Of a stretch of DNA of 17,404 bases, positions 7,911-15,159 are shown piece by piece. The position numbers and the translations under genes are program-made. Source of the DNA: an uncultured bacterium (GTDB lineage: Bacteria > Hydrogenedentota > Hydrogenedentia > Hydrogenedentales > SLHB01). The notes below the pieces were generated by a model. That model was not told the origin of the DNA. It made no database searches and saw nothing but the letters and a program-made list of their open reading frames with translations. The stretch is taken from contig CALEZK010000662.1 in the NCBI GenBank assembly GCA_937928585.1, positions 1-17,404 on the forward strand, given 5' to 3'. Every line of letters begins with the position of its first letter. Position 1 is the stretch's first letter.

Positions 7911-8046
7911 GTGCGGAGCGTGTGGTGACGGCCAGGCGACCCTGCAGCACACGAAAAAATCCACCTACGGCTGCTTCCGTCAAGACCTGACCGGGTTCAG
8001 CGGCATCCCGTTGAGCAGGACCCAGCCGCCACCACCCGATCCGCAC
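7911..8046 (-). ncRNA. ffs: signal recognition particle RNA (4.5S/SRP RNA)
   Basis: Read on the minus strand, the conserved helix 8 core is plain: GGTCAGGTC, a variable tip, then GAAGCAGCC (7969-7992). This is the binding site for Ffh in the SRP, which targets membrane and secreted proteins. The flanks form one long helix: GTGGTG at the 5' side (to 8035) pairs with CACCAC at 7922-7927, CGGC with GCCG, CCTGC with GCAGG, and a further GTGCGGA/TCCGCAC segment extends it to 7911 and 8046. The apical loop is UGAC where most bacteria have GGAA or another GNAR loop; the length of the domain is unchanged. Ends are set from the outermost good pairing and may be off by tens of bases. A hairpin just upstream (8055-8070) leaves open a long form with an Alu-like domain. 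Confidence 0.88.
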
Positions 8047-8054
8047 AAGGTAAT

Positions 8055-8070
8055 TCCCGGCAAACCGGGA
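8055..8070 (-). other. hairpin at the 5' side of the SRP RNA
   Basis: TCCCGG and CCGGGA form a six-base-pair stem around a four-base loop (TTTG on the minus strand), nine bases upstream of the outermost SRP helix pairing. It could be part of an Alu-like 5' domain of a long-form SRP RNA, or simply lie in the promoter region. I cannot decide between these, and no clear -35/-10 pair stands out between here and 8150. Confidence 0.35.
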
Positions 8071-8153
8071 TCAAATCGCACCTGAACTTGCGCATTGGAA
8101 TAGCGGAAAAGGTAACACTTCAATGCCGAGCAAATCAAATCCGGGACGAAAAT

Positions 8154-8180
8154 ACGAAGGGACGCGCACCATCCCTTCGT
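8154..8180 (-). terminator. intrinsic terminator after tetR-dinB
   Basis: ACGAAGGGA (8154-8162) and TCCCTTCGT (8172-8180) make a perfect nine-base-pair stem with a nine-base loop. On the minus strand the stem is followed by ATTTTC. It sits 34 bases past the dinB-like stop codon and upstream of the SRP RNA, so it would end the tetR-dinB transcript and insulate the SRP RNA-dnaX unit. Confidence 0.7.
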
Positions 8181-8213
8181 GTTGAATTGCTTGCGGTTTT
8201 TCGCGCCTGTGGC

Positions 8214-8714
8214 CTAGAGACTCGCCAAGAGTCCCAACTGGCCACGATGATACGAATCGTGAAGCAACATCATGTCGAGCGTGCCCACATATGTCTTGAA
8301 GAAACTCTCAGTTCCTTGAGGGATTTTCCCCTTGGGCGCTCCGTCAAGATCCGCGTCTACCTGCTCTTTCAACAGGTGAAGCGTTGCTTCTGCCACTTGT
8401 CCGTACACCGTAACGACCTCGTCCCAACTCGGATACTTGCCAGCGTCCTGCGTTACAGGCTCGCCGCCGATGAAGTGAGGTCCAAACAGTTTTGTATACT
8501 CCCGCGGCACGGTTCGCGGACCGCCGAACAGAATGACGTTCAAAATGTTGTCGTTGCCGAATGCCAAATGTCCCATCAGCCAGAGCGGATGCGCTTTCTC
8601 GGCTTTAGGCTGTAGCAGCCTTTTTTCTGCAGCAACGGCGGCAGCCGCCTCCGCCGTGCGACCGAAGGCGTTCTTGAACAATGCGTCATACACTTCCATC
8701 TTTACGCGACCCAT
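8214..8714 (-). CDS. DinB-family protein
   Basis: This 166-residue protein looks like a DinB/YfiT-type four-helix bundle. The expected metal-binding histidine triad is His49 (in HPLWLMGHLAFGND), His152 and His156 (in LLHDSYHRGQLGLL near the C-terminus), which is the family pattern. Such proteins include bacillithiol or mycothiol S-transferases, maleylpyruvate isomerases and many members of unknown function; nothing here picks one. No signal peptide is visible. The ATG at 8714 has GGAGG nine bases upstream; an in-frame ATG at 8699 is less likely. It follows the TetR gene by 56 bases on the same strand and ends at a terminator, so the pair is likely an autoregulated operon responding to a small molecule (inference). 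Confidence 0.82.
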   Translation of the reverse strand: MGRVKMEVYDALFKNAFGRTAEAAAAVAAEKRLLQPKAEKAHPLWLMGHLAFGNDNILNVILFGGPRTVPREYTKLFGPHFIGGEPVTQDAGKYPSWDEVVTVYGQVAEATLHLLKEQVDADLDGAPKGKIPQGTESFFKTYVGTLDMMLLHDSYHRGQLGLLASL

Positions 8715-8770
8715 CCCGGCAGCCCTCCAATTTCCATTTTGTGCACCTCGACAAAATCACGGTTGCGCCG

Positions 8771-9418
8771 TCATTTGGCAGGTATCATGCCTCTGCCCAA
8801 GTCTGTCGCGACCTCGAAAAGACGCCCGCGTACAGCCCTCCGTGCGCGTTCAAATGCCGTCTCATCCTTCATCAATTGCGCCGCCCAATTGCATTGCTGG
8901 CCATAGGCATGGAGCTCAAATGCCAACTGGTTCGCGTCTATACTCGCGTCGATGTGGCCGCGCTCTTGTGCAATTACAATCTGACGGCGTAACCAATCCA
9001 ACCACTGCCCGCTCGCTTCCACAAGTCGATCGCGAACCGCACCCGGCCTGCCATCAAGTTCCGTCGCGGCAGCTGAAAAAAAACAACCCCCGCAGTCTCG
9101 GAGCGCCTCGATCATCGTGATCCAGTCGAAGACAACGCTATAGAGCCGGGGAAGGCCGCGCTCAACGCGCTCTGCTGGTGCGACTACGGCCCGAAGGAAC
9201 TCCAATCGAGCAGCCTCCAGTGTGGCAAGCTGCAGTTCTTCCTTCGAACCGAAATGGGAGAAGAGGCCCGCCTTGCTCATCCCGACCTGCTTCGCCAAGA
9301 CCCCGATCGTCAAGCCCTCCAACCCGACCTCTCGGGCCATTGCAACTGCCAAAGTGAGGATCCGGGTGCGGTTGTCAACAGGTTGGCTATCGCGGGGGAC
9401 TGAACGTTCGGTTTTCAT
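8771..9418 (-). CDS. TetR/AcrR-family transcriptional regulator
   Basis: This 215-residue protein has a TetR-type DNA-binding domain: RTRILTLAVAMAREVG (helix 1, about 17-32), and the helix-turn-helix LTIGVLAKQVGMSKAGLFSHF (36-56) followed by SKEEL. The C-terminal ligand domain carries GGCFFSAAATELDGRPG (110-126), a pattern common in one TetR subgroup. A Cys109-Gly-Gly-Cys112 pair sits in it; Cys112 is usual for that subgroup, and a redox role for the pair is only speculative. The ATG at 9418 lies six bases after a good -10 box, so the message would be almost leaderless, and no close ribosome binding site is needed or seen. It probably represses itself and the downstream dinB-like gene. The ligand is unknown. 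Confidence 0.92.
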   Translation of the reverse strand: MKTERSVPRDSQPVDNRTRILTLAVAMAREVGLEGLTIGVLAKQVGMSKAGLFSHFGSKEELQLATLEAARLEFLRAVVAPAERVERGLPRLYSVVFDWITMIEALRDCGGCFFSAAATELDGRPGAVRDRLVEASGQWLDWLRRQIVIAQERGHIDASIDANQLAFELHAYGQQCNWAAQLMKDETAFERARRAVRGRLFEVATDLGRGMIPAK

Positions 9419-9424
9419 GTCGGA

Positions 9425-9453
9425 AGCATATCCACCGAACGGTCGTTTGTCAA
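9425..9453 (-). promoter_or_regulatory. tetR promoter with palindrome in the spacer
   Basis: On the minus strand TTGACA (9448-9453) is a perfect -35 box, followed by exactly 17 bases and TATGCT (9425-9430) as -10 box. The start codon comes six bases later, so transcription should begin at or next to the A of the ATG. The spacer holds the near-palindrome CAAACG-AC-CGTTCG (9436-9449; five of six positions match), a plausible TetR operator that would block RNA polymerase. It overlaps the upstream region of the divergent methyltransferase, whose start lies 44 bases beyond the -35 box. Confidence 0.65.
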
Positions 9454-9482
9454 TCCCCTCGCTTTAGCCCAAGGGTTTGCGG

Positions 9483-9488
9483 TACACT
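9483..9488 (+). promoter_or_regulatory. possible -10 box of the RNA methyltransferase gene
   Basis: TACACT lies nine bases before the ATG at 9498, which would place the transcript start within a few bases of the start codon. There is no good -35 box at the right distance, so this is a weak call. It fits the absence of a ribosome binding site in front of this gene. Confidence 0.3.
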
Positions 9489-9497
9489 CCGCGCTAC

Positions 9498-10646
9498 ATG
9501 GTCAAGACTCTCGAAATCACAAGCCTCGCTCACGGTGGACATGGCGTTGCTCGACTAGACGCCGAAGTCTGGTTCGTGCCGTATGCGCTGCCAGGCGACG
9601 TCGTAGTCGCAAAGGCGTCGCGCCGTGCGCGCGGCGTTGTTTGGGGGAGTATAGAGTCAATTACCCAACCGTCTCCGTACCGCACGGCGGCACCGTGCCC
9701 GGTTTTTGGCCAGTGCGGCGGCTGCACTTGGCTGCACTTCGCCTATCCCGCCCAGTTGGAGTGGAAACGCACGATCGTCGCCGAAACCCTGCGTCGGCTT
9801 GGCGGAATTGAACTAGCCGATATCAACATGCTCGAGAATGACACCCTGCGCCTCGGCTATCGCACACGCGCCGAGTTTCAGTCCGCCCGTGGCAAACGCG
9901 GATTCTACGCGCTGGGGACCCACGACGTGGTGAATATACAGGAGTGCCCTTTATGTCATCCGCGCCTTAACGCCGCGCTCGCGTGGTTGCGCGAGGAACG
10001 TATCGAGGGGCCAGTCGAGATCACGGTCAATCCCGAAGGCGACGACGTGCTGGCATGGACCTCCCGACCTAACCCCAGACTTTCGAAGATTTTTCCCGAA
10101 GCGCAATCCTTGCGCACCGAAGGTCCGCGCGACCGATTCATTTTCGACGGTGTGCCGGTTGTGTGTGGCGCGTTCGCGCAGGGAAGTCTCCTGCTGAATC
10201 GCCTATTGCGCGATCATGTAACGCAGTGCATAGGCGGCGCGTCAAGCGTACTCGACTTGTACTGCGGCACGGGTAACTTTTCTTTGGCGCTCGAAGCTGA
10301 AGTGCTCGGCATAGATCACAACCGTGCAAGCATTACTGCGGCTGTATCCATGGCCAAGGGCGAATATCGCGTGGGGGGCGAAGCCGATTTGCAAGCTGCG
10401 ATCAGCAGCCGTAAATGGGACGCAATTGTTCTGGATCCGCCGCGGGATGGAGCCAAGAATATTGCATTGGCGCTTGCGCAGTGTGACGCCGGTGTAATCG
10501 TGTATGTATCGTGCGACCCCGCAACCCTCGCCCGGGACGCGCGGATTCTGCACGGCGCGGGCTGGCAAGTGGACACTGCTGCCGTTGTCGATATGTTTCC
10601 GCATACGGCACACATCGAATCCGTCTTGAGTTTTAAACGGGCTTAA
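9498..10646 (+). CDS. TrmA/RumA-family RNA (uracil-5-)-methyltransferase
   Basis: This 382-residue protein belongs to the class I SAM-dependent 5-methyluridine methyltransferases (COG2265). A short TRAM-like RNA-binding domain (1-57) is followed by a [4Fe-4S] site formed by Cys67, Cys73, Cys76 (in CPVFGQCGGC) and Cys150, with the spacing of RumA/RlmD. The methyltransferase domain shows DLYCGTGNFSL (253-263), GIDHN (271-275) and DPPRDG (313-318). It also carries the catalytic nucleophile Cys339 in SCDPATLARD and the general base Glu374 in HIESV. Whether it modifies 23S rRNA or tRNA cannot be told from sequence. I chose ATG 9498; a TTG at 9477 would add seven residues ahead of the TRAM domain and overlap the possible promoter. 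It is divergent from tetR and converges on the MBOAT gene with an 18-base gap. Confidence 0.9.
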   Translation: MVKTLEITSLAHGGHGVARLDAEVWFVPYALPGDVVVAKASRRARGVVWGSIESITQPSPYRTAAPCPVFGQCGGCTWLHFAYPAQLEWKRTIVAETLRRLGGIELADINMLENDTLRLGYRTRAEFQSARGKRGFYALGTHDVVNIQECPLCHPRLNAALAWLREERIEGPVEITVNPEGDDVLAWTSRPNPRLSKIFPEAQSLRTEGPRDRFIFDGVPVVCGAFAQGSLLLNRLLRDHVTQCIGGASSVLDLYCGTGNFSLALEAEVLGIDHNRASITAAVSMAKGEYRVGGEADLQAAISSRKWDAIVLDPPRDGAKNIALALAQCDAGVIVYVSCDPATLARDARILHGAGWQVDTAAVVDMFPHTAHIESVLSFKRA

Positions 10647-10664
10647 TTCCCCAGACTCGAACGC

Positions 10665-12113
10665 CTAGAACTGAAAATAAATGAACGCGCCGCTGGCATT
10701 CTCGCGCACCAGCAACAAGATCAGCATACCCGCGGCATACGCGATACCACTTCGCCACCACACATCTCTCTCCGAATACGGCAACTCAGCATTCCGAAAC
10801 CAGCAGCGGCCGTCCAGCACAAACAAGACGATCCCATAGAATGTGAGCGCTTCCACAAGACCGAAGTACGCCGGTTCATACAGTGACGCGCCAGCAGGCA
10901 GCGTGCCCCCTGCGATTTGCGAAATATAGGTGATTGCCTCGTCAAGCGTTGCGGCGCGAAAGAAAATCCAAGTGAAACAGACAAGATTGAAAGTCACAAT
11001 CACACCAGCGCAATAGCGAAGCCATGCACTCGCACTTACAGGCACACCCTCGACCGCGACCCGACGGCCGCGCAGGAGGTACTTATGCACCGCCAACATA
11101 GTGCCGTGCATTGCGCCCCACAACACAAACGTCCAGTTTGCCCCGTGCCACAAGCCCCCGAGTAACATGGTAATAAAGAGGTTGCGGTACTGTGCGCGCG
11201 TACCGAAACGATTTCCGCCGAGTGGAATATAGAGATAGTCGCGCAGCCAGGTGGACAAGGAAATATGCCATCTTCGCCAGAACTCGGTGATGTTCCTCGC
11301 GAGATAAGGTTGCTTGAAATTTTCCATCAACTCGATACCCAGGATTCGGCTTATCCCACGCGCGATATCGCTGTAGCCTGAAAAATCGCAGTAAATTTGC
11401 AGCGCAAATGCGTAGGTGCATAGCAGCAGCGTCAGCGAATCGCCCGCCGACGGATCGGAGAAAGCGGTATCCACATACTGAGCAAGGCTGTCCGCAATCG
11501 CGACCTTCTTTACAAATCCCCAGAGTATGAGCTGGGTACCGCTCGTCCAATCTTGCTGACTTACGCGACGATCGGATTGAATCTGCGGGAGCAGCGCCGT
11601 CGCGCGCTCTATTGGCCCTGCAACGAGCTGGGGAAAGTAAGAGACAAACAACGCAAAATCCACCAACGATTTACAGGCCGGCTGCTCTTTTCTGTAGACG
11701 TCGAGCGTGTACGATAGCGTCTGAAACGTATAGAAACTGATCCCAACCGGAAGCACCACGTGCAACAGGGGAGTGGATGCTTCGAGTCCGATCGATTGCA
11801 AAGTGTCGATCGCGGACTCGACAAAGAAATTGAAATACTTGAAGAAGCCCAGCATGCCGAGGTTAACAATAAGGCTCATTAAAATAAGCAATCGGCGCTT
11901 TCTCGCGTCATCGGTCGCGTCAAGCGCAAGCGCGACTGCATAATCGACAACAGTGGAAATCCAGAGCAGCGACAGAAACCGCCAGTCCCACCAGCCATAG
12001 AACACATAGCTCGCTGCCAGTAGAAAAAGGTTCTGGCCACGTCGTGGCAACGCGTAGTAAACGGGCAGGACTACCAATAGAAACGCGGCGAATGTCCACG
12101 AATTAAAAAGCAC
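10665..12113 (-). CDS. AlgI-like MBOAT O-acyltransferase
   Basis: This 482-residue multi-spanning protein is a membrane-bound O-acyltransferase of the AlgI/DltB type, which passes acyl groups across the membrane onto exported polysaccharides or other cell-surface molecules. The family start MLFNSWTFAAFL, the motif QPYLARNITEFWRRWHISLS (268-287, with His283) and LLGGLWHGANW (317-327, with the invariant His323) are all intact, and length is normal. Start GTG 12113 lies two bases after the stop codon of the upstream SGNH-like gene, so translation is probably coupled. In alginate-type systems AlgI works with SGNH proteins (AlgJ, AlgX) that finish the acyl transfer, and the neighbour here fits that role. 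The acceptor polymer is unknown: no glycosyltransferase or polymer synthase lies in the window. Confidence 0.93.
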   Translation of the reverse strand: MLFNSWTFAAFLLVVLPVYYALPRRGQNLFLLAASYVFYGWWDWRFLSLLWISTVVDYAVALALDATDDARKRRLLILMSLIVNLGMLGFFKYFNFFVESAIDTLQSIGLEASTPLLHVVLPVGISFYTFQTLSYTLDVYRKEQPACKSLVDFALFVSYFPQLVAGPIERATALLPQIQSDRRVSQQDWTSGTQLILWGFVKKVAIADSLAQYVDTAFSDPSAGDSLTLLLCTYAFALQIYCDFSGYSDIARGISRILGIELMENFKQPYLARNITEFWRRWHISLSTWLRDYLYIPLGGNRFGTRAQYRNLFITMLLGGLWHGANWTFVLWGAMHGTMLAVHKYLLRGRRVAVEGVPVSASAWLRYCAGVIVTFNLVCFTWIFFRAATLDEAITYISQIAGGTLPAGASLYEPAYFGLVEALTFYGIVLFVLDGRCWFRNAELPYSERDVWWRSGIAYAAGMLILLLVRENASGAFIYFQF

Positions 12114-12115
12114 TG

Positions 12116-13267
12116 CTAGTCGCCGGCCGCCAAATCTGGCAAATGTTTGGCGACTACTCTCGCCGCATCCTCGAGCAACTTGCCCCGTACTACGTCTAAA
12201 CTGAAGTGGACCGGGTCGACAAAATCATCGTCAGTCACTGACATTGCGTCTGGACTGTCAAACCATTCAATCTGCACGCGATCATCGTCAAACGATTCAA
12301 ACACTCTCCTGAAAGCGTCGAAGCTTTCTTTCATCTCGGGATTTTGCGCAATCGCTCCCATGAAATCGGAGCGAAGCGGAGGTATCCAAATGACAATTTT
12401 GCAGTCAGCAGGAGCGATGCGAATTATTTCTGCCAACGCCCTTTCAGCCGGTACATATGGGATTGGAAGAGGCGCCACATCCCGAATTATCTCGTCCGCG
12501 GAACGGTGTCCAAGTTGAGGAGGGTGCGCTGCGCGATGGGTGAGCGTTCCTGGCGTCAGAAAATCTTGCGCACGTTCTTCCTGGTTCATCGCAAGTTGGT
12601 GTGCAAACACGCGCCAGCCCGCGGGATTGTTCCGATACGAGATGAAAGGAAAAATGAAATCGCCCAATGTCTGAACCTTAAGCCCAACCGTCGGTTGCGC
12701 AATTCGATCCGAGAGGTCTGCGAACCGGCAGAAGAGGGTGCGCGACAACAACTCGTTGGTACGCACTCGGTAGTAAGTTCCCGGTGTGCATTCGAGAATC
12801 AGCAGTTTGCAGCGTTCCAGCATCGCTGGATTTCGCTTCAAGAGCAGCAGGTGTGTCGGCGTGATAAGACCCGGAAACCCGTAATTACTCGCCTCTGACT
12901 CTGGAAGCCCAAGTCTTTGCGACAACATGGGCGAAGTTATGTATAAGGTTCGCGACGAACCAAGCAATAGCACTCTTGGGCTAGGCGCCTCGCCAGTGCG
13001 ATAGGTAATCTCTCGCTGCGCGAATACGAATGTGTCTAAATCGCCGTTCGGAACCGTCATGAAGATTTCGGGGCGCGAAAGCAGTATAAGACGCACCAGC
13101 AGCAAGATCACGATCGCGCAGATCAAGGCCCGGGTCGGCCTCGGCAACTCGAAACGTGCGCCGCGCGGGACACTATCAGGCGCTGATAGTTTGGAAGCGG
13201 ACCCGAGATTCTTGGATTCGTGACTGTCCACAAGAGGGCTATCCAGATTTGCGCGGGAGTGTATCAC
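12116..13267 (-). CDS. membrane-anchored SGNH-like protein, probable MBOAT partner
   Basis: This protein of up to 383 residues has one N-terminal membrane segment (about 47-64) and a large domain that should lie outside the membrane. Its features match an SGNH/GDSL-type acyl hydrolase fold: VLLLGSSRTLY (99-109, candidate nucleophile Ser104 or Ser105), a block resembling the Gly/Asn motif at NYGFPG (128-133), and a C-terminal Asp351-Pro-Val-His354 pair as the remaining triad. The position directly before an AlgI-type gene supports a role like AlgJ/AlgX/DltD in handing acyl groups to a polymer. Overall similarity to any named family is low by eye. The GTG at 13267 has no clear ribosome binding site, and a later start (for example GTG at codon 13) is possible. 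It lies 36 bases after the cytochrome/copper protein gene. Confidence 0.7.
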   Translation of the reverse strand: MIHSRANLDSPLVDSHESKNLGSASKLSAPDSVPRGARFELPRPTRALICAIVILLLVRLILLSRPEIFMTVPNGDLDTFVFAQREITYRTGEAPSPRVLLLGSSRTLYITSPMLSQRLGLPESEASNYGFPGLITPTHLLLLKRNPAMLERCKLLILECTPGTYYRVRTNELLSRTLFCRFADLSDRIAQPTVGLKVQTLGDFIFPFISYRNNPAGWRVFAHQLAMNQEERAQDFLTPGTLTHRAAHPPQLGHRSADEIIRDVAPLPIPYVPAERALAEIIRIAPADCKIVIWIPPLRSDFMGAIAQNPEMKESFDAFRRVFESFDDDRVQIEWFDSPDAMSVTDDDFVDPVHFSLDVVRGKLLEDAARVVAKHLPDLAAGD

Positions 13268-13303
13268 ATCAAGTTACACGACGACGAAACACTGCGCGGA
13301 AGC

Positions 13304-14566
13304 TTACTCCGGCGGTTCGCGCAATTCAGCTTCATTTGCAATCAACAATGGCTGTACCAGCGTCCGATCTGCAATCCACGTTACTCGCATGTATCCGGCA
13401 AACTCCTCGTCCCACACGTCCTCGCCGTGTCGAACCGTTGCATTCGGGTCGGGATTTCTCGGATTCGTCGCTGAGTTGTCGTAGTGGCCAATTAACTCGA
13501 TTCGCGTGCCTTTGGGCAGGAACACGGGCCGCTCCAAAATGTAATCGGTTTGCCAATTGAAATCGTACTGCGGGATTCGTAGTAGGCGTTCGTTTCGTCC
13601 AGATGGGTAGTGCGCAATAAACTCAAACGATTTGCCGCGGTAGTGCATATGCGCGTTAAGCGCGTAAACCAAGGCGTCTTGGGGAACGCTTCGTTCTGTG
13701 GCAATCCGAAAATCCGAAACCTGCGGGGGGATCGTAAAATCATAAACCTCGGCAACCGCCCACTCCACGGATTCCCTTGGCTGTTTTTCCGCAATGGTTA
13801 CTCCAATTTCAGTCCTGTCTTTTTGCGGCTTTCCAGCGGTGGTGTAGTGGATCTGCACGAGAAATTTCGCGTGCTTCGGTACGAGTATCGCCTTGCCATC
13901 AGTGAATCGTACGGGCTCCGAGCCGGGTGTATAGCTGCATAGCAAAGGGTGACCGGACCCAACGAAGTCGCCGTGCCGTCGATGCAGAGGTGCGTCTGTC
14001 TTAATCTTCACTATAAGGTGTTGCACTGCCATCATGGTGCTCGGACGAATCTCGATGGCATCTATCCACGTGTCCTGGGAGAATCCCGATGGAATCTCAT
14101 ACTGCTTATAGGGAATGCGGCCCGTTGCGGGCAGGCTGACATCCTCCGGCATCGTATAGATTTTATCAGGCCTGCCGATGCGCCAATCGCTCGGAAAAGA
14201 GGGCAGTTGGACGAAACCCTGGGTATCGCCGCGAGGCGCACCCGATGCAATCCATTCGGTGATCCTGTTAACTTCGTCGTCGTTCAAGCGCCGCTCGTTC
14301 TTGAATCGTCCAACCGCGGGATCGGCGTGCCAAGGGGGCATGCGGCGCGTACGGACGACTTCCCCAATCATGGCCGCGCGCGCGAGCACATCTTCATAAC
14401 GAAGCAGGGGGAACGGTCCGCTTCCATCGCGATAGTGACACACCGCGCAGTGTTTCGTAATGATCGGCGCGATATCGGTCGTGTACGCCAATTCCGAATG
14501 CGAGGTTTCTGTGAGCAAAAGATGCAGCATCGCGGCGGCCAGTCCGCGCGAGACATAAAACTTCAT
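13304..14566 (-). CDS. secreted cytochrome c fused to PHM-like copper monooxygenase domain
   Basis: This protein of about 420 residues carries a signal peptide (basic start, hydrophobic 9-19). Next is a one-haem cytochrome c domain with Cys40-Ala-Val-Cys43-His44 and a likely distal ligand Met76 in RRMPPWHADP. The rest resembles the two-domain copper type II monooxygenase (PHM/DBH) fold, with candidate ligands His183 (VQHLIV), His240 (QIHY), His306 and His308 (NAHMHYRG), and Met393 (GYMRV). IELIGHYDNSATNP at 356-369 is another typical block. In PHM the first site has two adjacent histidines; here the first is Gln182. Such fusions occur in Acidobacteria and Planctomycetes-like genomes, with unknown substrates. 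The start is uncertain: ATG 14566 gives a clean signal peptide, while a TTG at 14602 overlaps the upstream TGA. Confidence 0.82.
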   Translation of the reverse strand: MKFYVSRGLAAAMLHLLLTETSHSELAYTTDIAPIITKHCAVCHYRDGSGPFPLLRYEDVLARAAMIGEVVRTRRMPPWHADPAVGRFKNERRLNDDEVNRITEWIASGAPRGDTQGFVQLPSFPSDWRIGRPDKIYTMPEDVSLPATGRIPYKQYEIPSGFSQDTWIDAIEIRPSTMMAVQHLIVKIKTDAPLHRRHGDFVGSGHPLLCSYTPGSEPVRFTDGKAILVPKHAKFLVQIHYTTAGKPQKDRTEIGVTIAEKQPRESVEWAVAEVYDFTIPPQVSDFRIATERSVPQDALVYALNAHMHYRGKSFEFIAHYPSGRNERLLRIPQYDFNWQTDYILERPVFLPKGTRIELIGHYDNSATNPRNPDPNATVRHGEDVWDEEFAGYMRVTWIADRTLVQPLLIANEAELREPPE

Positions 14567-14598
14567 GGGTCCGAATCGAAGGCGCGTTTCGCGATTGC

Positions 14599-15159
14599 TC
14601 AACTGCCCACCCGCTCAGCGTAAATTCGCGGATAGTCCTCCCGCACCCATTGCGCGAAAGGCTTGGAGCCGTCGTATAGATCCAGGAGGTTGCCGATCGG
14701 TGCGTTCATAAAAAAGAGCCCAAACTCCTGTCGTGCCTCATCGACGCTGTCTCCCGTGATTAGCCTGTACACCGCGGATGCCGTTCCCGCGCGATGCACC
14801 CCCGCCTGACAGTGAACAAGAATCGGCTTCTCGGCGTTCTCGATAATGTCCACCAAATTCGCCAGCGACTCCGGTTCCGGGATGCGGCGCATCGTGAGTT
14901 TCAAATCAACGTGTGCCGTCTCGTTTGCTTCGCAAGCCGCCAATTCCCGCTGATACCACAATTCGTCGGGATTCGCCCCGCGCAGATTCACAACGGTTTT
15001 TATGTCATGGCGATCAATGACAGCGTCGAGGCGAGCGCGGCCCATTTGACCAGCGCGGTAAAATTTTTCCCGTTCCACAGGCCGTAGATTGTCATTGAAT
15101 ACAGAACACGACGCGCCCAGCAGGAGGAGAGAGGAGTATAAAGTGAAGCGTAAATTCAT
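14599..15159 (-). CDS. exported dual-specificity/tyrosine-type protein phosphatase
   Basis: This 186-residue protein has the cysteine phosphatase P-loop HCQAGVHRAG (116-125), with nucleophile Cys117 and Arg123, preceded by VVNLRG (56-61), which is typical of the compact DSP/PTP fold. The expected general acid would lie upstream, perhaps Asp85; this is less certain. The N-terminus (residues 1-18) is a signal peptide ending in LGASC, so the protein is probably exported and possibly lipid-modified at Cys18, although Gly at -3 is not ideal for a lipobox. Targets could be phosphoproteins, phosphoinositides or phosphorylated sugars outside the cytoplasm; sequence does not decide. Its ATG overlaps the upstream TGA as ATGA, and its own TGA overlaps an alternative TTG start of the next gene, which shows tight operon packing. 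Confidence 0.85.
   Translation of the reverse strand: MNLRFTLYSSLLLLGASCSVFNDNLRPVEREKFYRAGQMGRARLDAVIDRHDIKTVVNLRGANPDELWYQRELAACEANETAHVDLKLTMRRIPEPESLANLVDIIENAEKPILVHCQAGVHRAGTASAVYRLITGDSVDEARQEFGLFFMNAPIGNLLDLYDGSKPFAQWVREDYPRIYAERVGS

Noticed and set aside
8088..8615. 175-codon plus-strand frame
   Set aside because: It is antisense to the dinB-like gene and to its terminator; the minus-strand gene has the family motifs.
8702..8737. 11-codon leader frame overlapping the dinB-like start
   Set aside because: It has no ribosome binding site of its own and contains the GGAGG used by the main gene; a chance frame is more likely.
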